A DNA stretch of 64,000 bases from Actinomycetota bacterium (GTDB lineage Bacteria; Actinomycetota; Geothermincolia; Fen-727; Anoxymicrobiaceae). Below are positions 40,056 to 48,229 of the stretch, in pieces; position 1 is the first letter of the stretch; the number at the start of each line of letters is the position of its first letter. Below the pieces are notes generated by a model. That model worked only from the letters and a program-made list of their open reading frames with translations. It made no database searches and was not told where the DNA came from. The stretch spans positions 124,001-188,000 of the forward strand of contig JAHJCO010000002.1 in the NCBI GenBank assembly GCA_018831265.1. The letters are read 5' to 3'. Made by a program: the position numbers and the translations under genes.

Positions 40056-40964
40056 TCAGCCCAGCGTGGTCCTGTTCCTGCCGGCCGTCTTGCTCTCGTA
40101 CATGAGGGCGTCGGCCCTCGAGACCAGCCGTTCGGTGTCGTCGTCCTCCGTGGCGACGGTGGCACCCACCGAGATGGTGACCCCGACCCTGGTCTCCTCC
40201 GTCCAGGCGGCCGAGCTCTCGACCAGTGCCCTGATCTTCTCGGCGATACGGGCCAGCGTCGGCTCGCCCACGTTGATGACCACGGCCAGGAACTCCTCGC
40301 CCCCCCATCGGTGCACCGAATCGAACGACCTCAGGCCGCCGGCAGCGGTCCTGGATACCACTCGCAGCACGCTGTCGCCCGCGGCGTGACCGTAGCGGTC
40401 GTTGACGGCTTTGAACTCGTCGATATCGAAGTAGACCACGCCGAACGGCCACCCGTACCTCTTGAGCTGGCCGAGCTGCGACTCCAGGTGCATCTGCGCG
40501 TTCCTTCGGTTCCCCAGCCCGGTCAGCTCGTCCAGGAGGGTCAGCCGCTTCAGCTCCTCGATCTCTTCCTCCGCCTCCACCCGGGCCGACCGGTCGCTGA
40601 ACGCCTGGGCGCTTCCCAGGACCTCCCCCCCACCGCCCTTGAGCGGCGACACGCGGGCGAGCACCGGTACCCTGTGGCCGTCACTGTGCCTGAAGAACAC
40701 CTCCGACTCGCAGAACGGGGCTCCCGACATCACGGCGGCGGCGGGGCACATACCCGAGTCGCACAGGGAGTTTCCCCGGTCGTCCACGTGGACCATGATC
40801 CCGTCCCTGCACGGCCTGCCCGTGACCTCGTCCGCGGAGAAACCGGTTATCTCTTCGGCCCCCCTGCTCCAGTAGGTTATGACGCGGTCGCGGTCGAGGA
40901 AGTACACGCCGTCGGAGACCAGGTCAAGCGCCGTTCGGAGCAGGTCCGTCTCATCGATCGCCAT
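40056..40964 (-). CDS. PAS-GGDEF diguanylate cyclase
   Basis: The 302-residue protein has an N-terminal PAS domain (about 8-125, DLVSDGVYFLDRDRVITYWS) followed by a GGDEF domain: LTGLGNRRNAQ, FDIDEFKAVNDRYGH and the active-site RWGGEEF. The GGEEF form is catalytically competent, so it should make cyclic di-GMP. There is no RxxD inhibitory site visible before the GGEEF motif. The PAS contains a CDSGMCPAAA cysteine pair that could bind a cofactor. AGGGAGG lies 11 bases before ATG 40964. Confidence 0.9.
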   Translation of the reverse strand: MAIDETDLLRTALDLVSDGVYFLDRDRVITYWSRGAEEITGFSADEVTGRPCRDGIMVHVDDRGNSLCDSGMCPAAAVMSGAPFCESEVFFRHSDGHRVPVLARVSPLKGGGGEVLGSAQAFSDRSARVEAEEEIEELKRLTLLDELTGLGNRRNAQMHLESQLGQLKRYGWPFGVVYFDIDEFKAVNDRYGHAAGDSVLRVVSRTAAGGLRSFDSVHRWGGEEFLAVVINVGEPTLARIAEKIRALVESSAAWTEETRVGVTISVGATVATEDDDTERLVSRADALMYESKTAGRNRTTLG

Positions 40965-41043
40965 ATCGCCGGCCGGCCTCCCTTCGTGTCTCCAGTCCGT
41001 GGGCGGACTTCAGTCCACATTCTCCGGCTCGATCAAACGGGCA

Positions 41044-44000
41044 TCACGCCCCGCTCTTCAGGTACTCGATCATCGGGTCGGTCACCAGGGGTACCACATC
41101 CCCTATCATGTGGGGCATCAGGTTGTCCATCACCTTCGGCATCAGCTCGGGCATCTGCTCGGCCATGTAGTCCGGCATCGGTATGCGCTCGGCCACCCTG
41201 GCCAGCATCACCGGCATCACCTTGGGCATCATCAGCGGCAGCAGGCGCGGGAACAGCACCGGGAACATGGGCTTCATCGCTGAGAGCGCGAAGGGTACCC
41301 TGCCCATCAGCCTCATCATCCGGCCCATGCCCAGGGGCATGGCGTCGATAAGCTCGGGCCACATGGTCCCCATCAGGTCGGCGAACCCCCGTGGGGTCAT
41401 CAGCTCGATCATGGCCTCGAACACCGCCCACTGCGCCGCGACCTCGGGGTTGGGGTCGGGGAACTCGTATCCCAACGCCGAGGCGCAGTAGCGCGCCAGG
41501 TCCACCACCTCGGTGTCGTACCCCTTCTTGTCCGCGGATACCCTGAGCTGAAACTGGCAGCAGGGGCACAGCGCGAGCACCTTGTCCGCTCCGGCCGCTT
41601 CCGCCTCGGCCAGCCTCACCTCCCCTATCTCCGCGGCCACCGGGGGCTCCTTGATGAGCGTCAGCACCGACCCGCAGCAGAGCGCTTCCTCGCGGTTGTG
41701 CTCCATCTCGACCAGGCGCGTTCCGGGCACCGCCTCGATTAGCGCGCGTGGCTCGTCGTAGACGCCCGAGGCCCGCCCGATATGGCAGGAGTCGTGCCAG
41801 GTCACAATCTCGGCGCCCGCCTCCCGGGGGAAGGCGAAGGTCCCGTCGGCAAGCCTCTCGGCCACCACCTCGCTGTAGTGCCTGGCGGTGATCCCGTAGT
41901 CCATGCCCAGTTTCCTGCACCACTCGGGATAGGTGTGCCGCCACATCATGTCGCAGGCGGGGCACGATGAGATCACCGTATCGGCGCCCGATGCCTTCAC
42001 GGCGGCGATGTTGCGCTTCATCACCTCGACGAAGACTTCCCACTTGCCCGCGACCAGCATGGGCGTGCCGCAGCAGCTCTCCTCCTCCCCGAGGTAGGTG
42101 AACCCGACGCCGGCCTCGTCCAGGAGCCTGGCCGTGGCCATCGCGATGTCGTGCTCCACGTAGCTGGCGGTGCAGCCCGCGAAGTACGCCGCCGGCGCCT
42201 TCACCCCCGGTCCGTGCCTGTCGGCGAGGTCCTCCGGGAACCAGTTCGCCCGGTCCGAGCGGTACCCCGCCCAGATGTCGCCCTCGGCCCTCAGCGCCTC
42301 CGCCATCATCTCGAATGGCGGGAAGGTCATCCTGCCGTCGCGCTCGATGAGCGCTCCGCGCAGCTTCATCCAGGAGGTCTCGATGGGAAGGCCGGCGCCA
42401 CACCGGGTGTCGCACGCCTCGCAGGTGGTGCAGACCAGGAACGTGTCGACCATGCGCTGGTCCCACTTCGCCCGGCCTTCCAGGTACTCCCTGAGCCAGT
42501 ACCACTTGCCCCTGGGGCTCTGGCTCTCCCAGCCCCTGCCGTAGAACTGGTCGCAGACGTCCACGCAGTAGCCGCACTGTGAACAGGCGTAGGCGTACCA
42601 GGCTACGTCCCCGGGGATCCCTCTCCTCTCCGCCCCCGGCCGCTCCCCGACCCGCGAGGCCACCAGGTTGCCCAGCGGTCTCGCCAGCGGCTCGAACAGC
42701 GCGGCCAGCTTCAGCATGCGGGACAGCGGACCGGCATCGGTCACCTTCCCGGGGTTCATGACCCCGACGGGGTCCACCTCGGCGGTGAACCGGCGCAACC
42801 GGTCGGCCTTGGTGCGTCCAAGGATGTCGTCGGCCATGGACGCGAAGTACATGCCGGTGCCGTAGAGGCGCCCCCCGTACTTCCCGGCTATGCGCATGAT
42901 GGACAGCGAGAGCGCGAACATCAGGTTGTAGCCCAGCGTCCGTTCGTCACCGGGTATGAAGCCGAGCAGCACCACCTCGGGACGGCCGCCCGACCCGCGC
43001 CGTATGACTATGCCCTCCTTGAGGACCGGGTGGTGCACCCTGGATTCCATCTCGTCCATGGCACCGGCCAGGCCGGAGACGGGAACGACCACCTCCGCCG
43101 GCACCAGTGAGGGGCCCAGCCTCTTGACCAGCATTATCTTGAAGCGGTCCTCCCACTCGTGCGCGGTGATCTGAGGCGAGAGCCTGGCGGCGCCCGCGGG
43201 GGCCGCCTCCTCGAGGCCGCCCTCCACCGCCCCGGCGTCCTGCGCGCGGAATGTGAGTATCGCCAGGTACGCCTCCGGGAGGCGGACGGCCTTCTTCACG
43301 TTCCCGTATCCCGAGAGGTCCGCCGCGCGGTTCCGCATCCCCGCCATCCTGGGATTCACGAACATGAACGACCAGACGGGCAGGTCGGCGGCTATCACCT
43401 TCTCGACGAACGCCTGCAGGTCGGATGCCCTCTCAAATGCGTAGCCGGCCAGGCCGAGCTCGGAAACCGGCATCACCTTCAGGGTCACGCTGCTGATGAA
43501 CCCGGTGGTCCCCTCCGCCTCGGATACCAGCTCCAGGTCGTCCCCTTCGAACACCCGTGTCTCGCCGCCCGGCAGGACGACGTGAGCCGAGACCACGTTG
43601 TCGCGGAAGAACCCGAACTCATAGGAGCCGAAGCCCGCACCGCCCTGCGCCAGCCATCCTCCCACCGTAGAGGACGGGTAGCTGCTCGGGTACAGCCTGA
43701 GCGTGAGGCCCTCCGCGGCCAGAGCGCGGTCCAGCTTCTCCCAGGTGATCCCGGGCTGTACCGTCACGGTCAGCCCGTCGCGGTCGACGGCTTCGACGTC
43801 CGCCATCCTGTAGAAGTCGACCACCAGACCGCCCTTCACCGGGACGGCTCCGCCGTACCCGGAGGAAGCCCTTGCCCTGGGTGTCATGGGGACGCCCTGG
43901 TGGAACGCCCAGCGGGCGAGCTCTACGAGTTCCTCCTCGCTCTCGGGCTGGACTACCGCATCGGGGGTGGTTCGCCCGACCAGCGGGCGGACAAGGTGTG

Positions 44001-44109
44001 GCAGGGCCCCTATGTCATGGCCGTACAGACGGCGCTCCACGGGATCGAAGTTCACCCTGCTTTCGAACCTGTTCTCGAGGAACGATCTCTGAGCGCGGGT
44101 CAGTCCCAT
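41044..44109 (-). CDS. Fused FAD oxidase / CCG Fe-S protein (GlcD-HdrD type) with Met/Pro-rich tail
   Basis: About 1021 residues. Residues about 30-480 are a GlcD-type FAD oxidase (VVQPESEEELVELARWAFHQ, TVQPGITWEKLDRALAAEG). Residues 515-900 are an Fe-S/CCG part: CSQCGYCVDVCDQ, CTTCEACDTRCGAG, ESCCGTPML, SCPACDMM and ALCCGSVLT. The last 110 residues are very rich in Met and Pro (MMPKVMPVMLARV, MPELMPKVMDNLMPHM). It carries out in one chain what the genes at 5815-10111 do as separate proteins. AAGGAGGCCGCCG precedes ATG 44109. Likely oxidises a hydroxy-acid or lipid and passes electrons to a membrane carrier. Confidence 0.85.
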   Translation of the reverse strand: MGLTRAQRSFLENRFESRVNFDPVERRLYGHDIGALPHLVRPLVGRTTPDAVVQPESEEELVELARWAFHQGVPMTPRARASSGYGGAVPVKGGLVVDFYRMADVEAVDRDGLTVTVQPGITWEKLDRALAAEGLTLRLYPSSYPSSTVGGWLAQGGAGFGSYEFGFFRDNVVSAHVVLPGGETRVFEGDDLELVSEAEGTTGFISSVTLKVMPVSELGLAGYAFERASDLQAFVEKVIAADLPVWSFMFVNPRMAGMRNRAADLSGYGNVKKAVRLPEAYLAILTFRAQDAGAVEGGLEEAAPAGAARLSPQITAHEWEDRFKIMLVKRLGPSLVPAEVVVPVSGLAGAMDEMESRVHHPVLKEGIVIRRGSGGRPEVVLLGFIPGDERTLGYNLMFALSLSIMRIAGKYGGRLYGTGMYFASMADDILGRTKADRLRRFTAEVDPVGVMNPGKVTDAGPLSRMLKLAALFEPLARPLGNLVASRVGERPGAERRGIPGDVAWYAYACSQCGYCVDVCDQFYGRGWESQSPRGKWYWLREYLEGRAKWDQRMVDTFLVCTTCEACDTRCGAGLPIETSWMKLRGALIERDGRMTFPPFEMMAEALRAEGDIWAGYRSDRANWFPEDLADRHGPGVKAPAAYFAGCTASYVEHDIAMATARLLDEAGVGFTYLGEEESCCGTPMLVAGKWEVFVEVMKRNIAAVKASGADTVISSCPACDMMWRHTYPEWCRKLGMDYGITARHYSEVVAERLADGTFAFPREAGAEIVTWHDSCHIGRASGVYDEPRALIEAVPGTRLVEMEHNREEALCCGSVLTLIKEPPVAAEIGEVRLAEAEAAGADKVLALCPCCQFQLRVSADKKGYDTEVVDLARYCASALGYEFPDPNPEVAAQWAVFEAMIELMTPRGFADLMGTMWPELIDAMPLGMGRMMRLMGRVPFALSAMKPMFPVLFPRLLPLMMPKVMPVMLARVAERIPMPDYMAEQMPELMPKVMDNLMPHMIGDVVPLVTDPMIEYLKSGA

Positions 44110-44212
44110 CGGCGGCCTCCTTGACCTTGATCGAGCGCGCGGGCTTCGCGCGCCGTACCTTCGTAAACGCCACCAATCTATTGCCCGGTCCACTCCGCGG
44201 CAATGACCTGCG

Positions 44213-44710
44213 TCAAAGGTCCGGGGTGGGGGCCGGTGCCGCCGATCGGTGCCCCGAGAGCCTTCCGCCGACACGGCCCAGGATCGTGGCCGCCGGCGCC
44301 ATGGAGAACGACAGGGCGAGGTACGCCGCCCGGCCGGGCCCCGTCCCTTCGAGCAGTGACTCGTCGGACCACCTCCACCCGAAGAGCGCGGCCATGACCG
44401 CGCAGAGGTACGCCGAGAGCCCTATCTTTATCCTGATGGGCCGCGTCGCCCGAGCGCCGAAGTTGATATACCAGGTGAGGTAGCCGGTGGCGGTCGCGGC
44501 CGGGGTCGCCAGCGCTCCCAGCCCCAGCAGCATGAAAGCGGTACGTTCGAACGCGGCATTCCGCCGCAGCAGGTACAGCGCGTGGAAGAAAGGCACCACG
44601 ACGGCGAACGCCAGCGGGAAGTGGACGGTCACCAGGTGCGGCTCCCGCCTCAGGATGGGGAACCTGTCGAGCAGCCGTAGTAGATATGGAGTGGCGTCAG
44701 ACGTTTTCAT
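44213..44710 (-). CDS. DUF2231-like four-helix membrane protein
   Basis: The 165-residue protein shows four hydrophobic helices, and LVTVHFPLAFAVVVPFFHAL near its start is typical of DUF2231 membrane proteins. ATG 44710 and its ribosome site (AAAAGGATATTACGCA) both belong to a type D repeat, so the first seven residues (MKTSDAT) are repeat-encoded. The same frame also stays open to another repeat ATG at 44794. The gene may have lost its original start and adopted the repeat's. Role unknown; DUF2231 proteins are often near redox enzymes. Confidence 0.7.
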   Translation of the reverse strand: MKTSDATPYLLRLLDRFPILRREPHLVTVHFPLAFAVVVPFFHALYLLRRNAAFERTAFMLLGLGALATPAATATGYLTWYINFGARATRPIRIKIGLSAYLCAVMAALFGWRWSDESLLEGTGPGRAAYLALSFSMAPAATILGRVGGRLSGHRSAAPAPTPDL

Positions 44711-44886
44711 TGCGTAATATCCTTTTCGAAATCGGCCTATTCCAACGGCACTGCAAACGTCTTTCGAATGATGAGTGGCGTCAGACGTTTTCATTGCGTA
44801 ATGTCCTTTTCGAAATCGGCGTACTCCAACGGCACTGCAAACGTCTGACCCCACGGTTACCCGTCCATGGGTTGATCGACCACTCC
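44685..44886. repeat. Intergenic repeat type D, two copies in tandem
   Basis: A partial copy (44690-44762) is followed by a full one (44763-44886). Each has GTCAGACGTTTTCATTGCG and AAACGTCT arms; the full copy ends in CATGGGTTGATCGACCACTC. It is the best preserved type D element in the window. Confidence 0.9.
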
Positions 44887-44896
44887 GTTCGAGGGG

Positions 44897-45397
44897 TCAG
44901 CCGCCCTGGCTGCCCGTCATCTTCGTAAAGTAGCTCTTGAACTCGTCGGGCGTGGCCATGAGCCTGAACGTGGCCTCGGCCTTGGCGACGATCCTGCCCT
45001 CCACGTCCTGCACTGTCAGGTCCACTGTCTTGTCGGCCTTGCCGTCGATCTGGAACTGCTGCACGAGGTTGTCCACCTCTTCCTTGACCACGCGGGTCGA
45101 GCAGCGCAGCTCGCCTCTCGGCATGTGCACGAACCGGATATTGAGCACCGTGTTCAGCACGATGAACTCCGCAGGGTTCAGGTAGTTGAATATGGCCATG
45201 CCCCCCGCGGTCTCGGCCAGCCCGCAGATGGCGCCGGCGTGCACCAGCCCGAACGCGTTGTAGTTCGAGGGGTCGTCCTCGAGGATCATCGTTATGTTGG
45301 CGTCCTCTCCTATCCTGGTGACGCGCATGTGGCTGCGCTGCGCGAACGGGCATGCTCCCTCCACCATCATCACCATCAGCTCGGCGTCCATCGACAT
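44897..45397 (-). CDS. Hotdog-fold thioesterase (PaaI / DUF4442-like)
   Basis: The 166-residue protein has hotdog-fold features: NAFGLVHAGAICGLAETAGG (the helix with its HAG motif), FIVLNTVLNIRFVHMPRGE and ATFRLMATPDEF. Such enzymes hydrolyse acyl-CoA esters. AAGGAGG lies two bases from ATG 45397 but eight from ATG 45391, so the second is the likelier start (164 residues). Its 3' end is bordered by type D repeats, and its promoter region contains a decayed type B repeat. Confidence 0.8.
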   Translation of the reverse strand: MSMDAELMVMMVEGACPFAQRSHMRVTRIGEDANITMILEDDPSNYNAFGLVHAGAICGLAETAGGMAIFNYLNPAEFIVLNTVLNIRFVHMPRGELRCSTRVVKEEVDNLVQQFQIDGKADKTVDLTVQDVEGRIVAKAEATFRLMATPDEFKSYFTKMTGSQGG

Positions 45398-45499
45398 ACC
45401 TCCTTGCGGATACGCATAATCACCTCAAACCATTATTTGCATAATCTATTAGGCACGAATCGGCCCCCTCCTGCAACCTTGGTATCACAGCCGCCTGCA
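45398..45499. other. Short gap with decayed type B repeat
   Basis: ATAATCACCTCAAACCATTA followed by TTTGCATAAT resembles the left arm of type B repeats. No gene is seen here. Confidence 0.4.
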
Positions 45500-45733
45500 A
45501 TCCTCTTATCGGCGGATGACTACACCTCGAGCGTGGTGGCCGCGGTGCGTTTCGGTAACGATACAGACACAACCGCGGCGGTGGCCGGCGGGCTCGCCGG
45601 TGCCCTCTACGGCGTGGGCTCCATCCCGGCCGAGTGGCGTGAGGGCCTGCGCCTCACCGACGAGCAACGCCGGATGATCGACCGTTTCGCGGAGCAGTGC
45701 GCCGCCCGGTCAGCGGACGTCCACGAGGCCTGA
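45500..45733 (+). pseudogene. C-terminal remnant of an ADP-ribosylglycohydrolase
   Basis: About 75 codons encode SSVVAAVRFGNDTDTTAAVA, then GGLAGALYGVGSIPAEWREG and a helical tail ending VHEA. This is the conserved C-terminal end of ADP-ribosylglycohydrolases, including the GNDTDT metal motif. The first 250 or so residues are missing and the upstream frame has no start or family similarity. Its 3' end overlaps the convergent Fe-S gene by 24 bases. A deletion relic is the simplest reading. Confidence 0.75.
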
Positions 45734-46528
45734 CATCCGCCTCACCAGTTCATCGACATAGCCGCCGCCAGGGAGCGTGACCTCGATCGCGCCCTCCGGG
45801 CAGACGTGCGCGCAGTGGCCGCAGCCCCGGCAGGCCTCCGAGATCACAGCCCGCCCGCCCTCGAGCGATATCGCGCCGGCGAGGCACGGACCTTCCACGC
45901 AGGTCCCACATCCGAGACAGCGGTCCGTTACCTCGACCTTCAGTCCCGGCAGCCTCTCCAGCTTGTCGCCGATCCCCCTTTCGAGATTGGGAAGCATGGT
46001 CCACAGGCAGCAGCACGGGCAGCAGTTGCATACGGTCAGGAGGTGGTCACCCGGGCCGACGCCCAGCCAGACGGTGTCCAGCCTGTTCCTGCCCACCAGG
46101 TGGAAGAGGCCGTGCTCCCGGGCGTGGTGGATATGGGCGTGCGCTTCATCGCGACTCACCCGCCTGCCCAGCATCGGGTTTATGTCCCGGGCCGCCTGCC
46201 CCATGAAGAGACAGCCGAGGTCCGCGGGGTAGTCCTCGCAGCCTGTGGCCTGCCGGCATATGCACGAATCCATCACCCAGAGGAACCCGGCCTGGTCTAT
46301 CAGGCGGTGCACCAGCTCGTCGGGCAGAACCGCGCTCGCCTCCTCCCCACCGACCTCCTCACCAACAGGCAGGACCGCGGCGGGCGGCAAGATCACGAGC
46401 TCGTCCCCCTCGAATAGCATCCTGTCCGAGAGCCTGCCCAGCAGGGGCAGTCGTGTGAGCCTCGCCCCCAGGAAGCGGTGCGGAAATCCGAGTCTGACCA
46501 GCTTCACGAACCACATAGGCCTCGACAT
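45710..46528 (-). CDS. Cysteine-rich 4Fe-4S ferredoxin-type protein
   Basis: The 272-residue protein ends with two [4Fe-4S] motifs: CLGCGTCVEGPC and CRGCGHCAHVCPEGAIEV. Its central part has two unusual cysteine clusters, CICRQATGCEDYPADLGC (about 87-104) and CNCCPCCCLW (about 166-175), found in a family of cytosolic ferredoxin-domain proteins of unknown role. AGGGAGG precedes ATG 46528. The CNCCPCCC stretch could hold an extra cluster or metal. Confidence 0.8.
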   Translation of the reverse strand: MSRPMWFVKLVRLGFPHRFLGARLTRLPLLGRLSDRMLFEGDELVILPPAAVLPVGEEVGGEEASAVLPDELVHRLIDQAGFLWVMDSCICRQATGCEDYPADLGCLFMGQAARDINPMLGRRVSRDEAHAHIHHAREHGLFHLVGRNRLDTVWLGVGPGDHLLTVCNCCPCCCLWTMLPNLERGIGDKLERLPGLKVEVTDRCLGCGTCVEGPCLAGAISLEGGRAVISEACRGCGHCAHVCPEGAIEVTLPGGGYVDELVRRMSGLVDVR

Positions 46529-46582
46529 GTTACTACCTCCCTGTTCCAGGTATTGATTCTAAGGCGGTGGCCGGCTCCGTGC

Positions 46583-46588
46583 TATAAT
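46583..46588 (+). promoter_or_regulatory. TATAAT -10-like element
   Basis: A consensus TATAAT lies upstream of the type D repeat and 155 bases before the CoA-ligase gene. No matching -35 was found. Confidence 0.35.
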
Positions 46589-46602
46589 TCGCGCGTCATT
46601 GC

Positions 46603-46724
46603 GAAAGAGGGGCGTCGGACGTTGTAATTGCGTTATGTCCTTGTCGAGATAGACGTATTCCAACGGCACTTCAAACGTCCGACCCCCCGGTTCGTCCAAG
46701 GGTTGTTCGACCAGTCCGTTCCGA
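46603..46724. repeat. Intergenic repeat type D, diverged copy
   Basis: GTCGGACGTTGTAATTGCG, the inner stretch CGTATTCCAACGGCACTTCA and AAACGTCCGACCCC match the copy at 44763-44886 with scattered changes. It lies in the leader of the CoA-ligase gene. Confidence 0.85.
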
Positions 46725-46742
46725 TGTAGCGACCTTGCAGAG

Positions 46743-48188
46743 GTGTTCTTGACTTACGACTTCGCACAGATAGACGGAATAATAAACGCCCGCTCTCTCG
46801 CCATCGTCGGCGCCTCCAACGCGCCGATGAAGTTCGGCAGCCTCTTCACCCGCTCGCAGGTCTCCATGGGGTTCGAGGGCGACCTCTACCTCGTCAACCC
46901 CAACGAGCAGGAGATCATGGGCAGGCAGGCATATCCCGATATCCCCTCGCTGCCAGGCCCCGTCGACCTGGTCTACCTGACCATCCCCGCGCACAGGTCC
47001 ATGCAGGTCCTGCGCGACTGCGCAGGGCGCGGGGTGAAGGGCGTCATCGTTATGGCCTCGGGTTTCCGCGAGATCGGCCCGGAGGGGAAGGCCCTCGAGG
47101 AGGAGGCCCTCGCGCTCGCCCGCGAGGGGGGCTTCAGGCTGATCGGACCGAACTGCTTCGGCATCTACAACCCGCGTAACGGGTTGACCCTCCTCCCGGG
47201 ACACGACTTCTCGCGCGAGGTCGGAGGAACCGCCTTCATCTCCCAGAGTGGCGGATTCAGCGCGCACGTGGCCAGGCTAGGCCGCAGCCTCGGGATGGAC
47301 TTCAGCGCCGTGGTCAGCTACGGGAACGCGGCGGACCTGGACGAGGGCGAGCTGCTCGAGTACTTCGCTGACGACCCGCAGACGCGGCTGATCTCGGGCT
47401 ACCTGGAGGGGGTCAAGGACGGGGCCGCCTTCAGGGATGCGCTCTCGCGGGCGGCCGCCGTCAAGCCGGTAGTGCTGTGGAAGGTCGGGCAGGCCGAGTC
47501 ATCGCGCCGTGCGGTGCTCTCCCACACGGGTTCGCTCGCCGGCTCGGGCGAGGTGTGGGACGCGCTGATGAACCAGTGCGGCGTGGTGAGCGTCTCGGGC
47601 GTCGAGGAGCTCTGCGACGTCATCCTCGCCTTCGAGCATCTCGGCCGTACCTCCGGCAGGCTGCTGGTCAGCGGCGGAGGAGGCGGCCTGGGGACCTACG
47701 GGGCCGACCTGGCCGAGGCGGCCGGGCTCGAGGTGCCGGCTCTGTCCGCCGGATCGATGGCCAGGTTGCAGGAGATCCTGAACAGGGCGGGCGCCGTCGC
47801 CGGCAACCCCCTGGACATCGGGGCGCCGCTGATCCCCATGGAGATCTTCGAGTCGGCGATGATGGAAGCCGGGCGCGACCCGGCCACCGAGGTGCTGGTA
47901 TTCGACCTGGCGGTCAACTTCGGCTACGACCTGGCCGGCGAGGACGGGGTCAGGGAGGCGGCCCGCATCCTGGCTCGCGTGAAGGACGAGACGGGAAAGA
48001 ACGTCGTGGCCGTGCTCTACTCTCGGTCCAGCGACGCGGGCAACCTGTACTTCGAGGGGCTCATCCGCGAGCTCGGCCAGGGCCTGCGCGAGGCCGGTAT
48101 AGCGGTCTATCCCTCTATGGCCCGCGCGATCACCGCCCTTGCCAAGCTGACTGAAATCGGGGTCAGGCACGATTCAAGTCACCCTTGA
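46743..48188 (+). CDS. Acyl-CoA synthetase (NDP-forming) alpha subunit
   Basis: The 481-residue protein has the CoA-binding Rossmann domain (SLAIVGASNAPMKFGSLFTR, LVYLTIPAHRSMQVLRDCA) and the succinyl-CoA-ligase-like domains, with GPNCFGIYNPRNGLT, FISQSGGFSAHVARLGRSLG and SHTGSLAGSGEVWDAL (catalytic His). The ATP-grasp beta subunit is absent both from this chain and from its neighbours. Start GTG 46743; TTG 46749 is also possible. The last residues (EIGVRHDSSHP) and the stop are encoded by a type A repeat, so the native C-terminus has been replaced. Confidence 0.85.
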   Translation: MFLTYDFAQIDGIINARSLAIVGASNAPMKFGSLFTRSQVSMGFEGDLYLVNPNEQEIMGRQAYPDIPSLPGPVDLVYLTIPAHRSMQVLRDCAGRGVKGVIVMASGFREIGPEGKALEEEALALAREGGFRLIGPNCFGIYNPRNGLTLLPGHDFSREVGGTAFISQSGGFSAHVARLGRSLGMDFSAVVSYGNAADLDEGELLEYFADDPQTRLISGYLEGVKDGAAFRDALSRAAAVKPVVLWKVGQAESSRRAVLSHTGSLAGSGEVWDALMNQCGVVSVSGVEELCDVILAFEHLGRTSGRLLVSGGGGGLGTYGADLAEAAGLEVPALSAGSMARLQEILNRAGAVAGNPLDIGAPLIPMEIFESAMMEAGRDPATEVLVFDLAVNFGYDLAGEDGVREAARILARVKDETGKNVVAVLYSRSSDAGNLYFEGLIRELGQGLREAGIAVYPSMARAITALAKLTEIGVRHDSSHP

Positions 48189-48215
48189 ACGACTTGACTC
48201 CCGCCTGACCCCGAT
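48156..48215. repeat. Inverted repeat type A
   Basis: ATCGGGGTCAGGC and GCCTGACCCCGAT flank inner ATTCAAGTCA and GACTTGACT. The element overlaps the last 11 codons of the CoA-ligase gene and lies between convergent genes. Confidence 0.85.
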
Positions 48216-48229
48216 CCTAGTCACATGCC

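Noticed and set aside
41044..44274. Longer start of the GlcD/HdrD fusion at 44274
   Set aside because: The extra 55 residues are arginine/proline-rich and lack family similarity; ATG 44109 has an excellent ribosome site.
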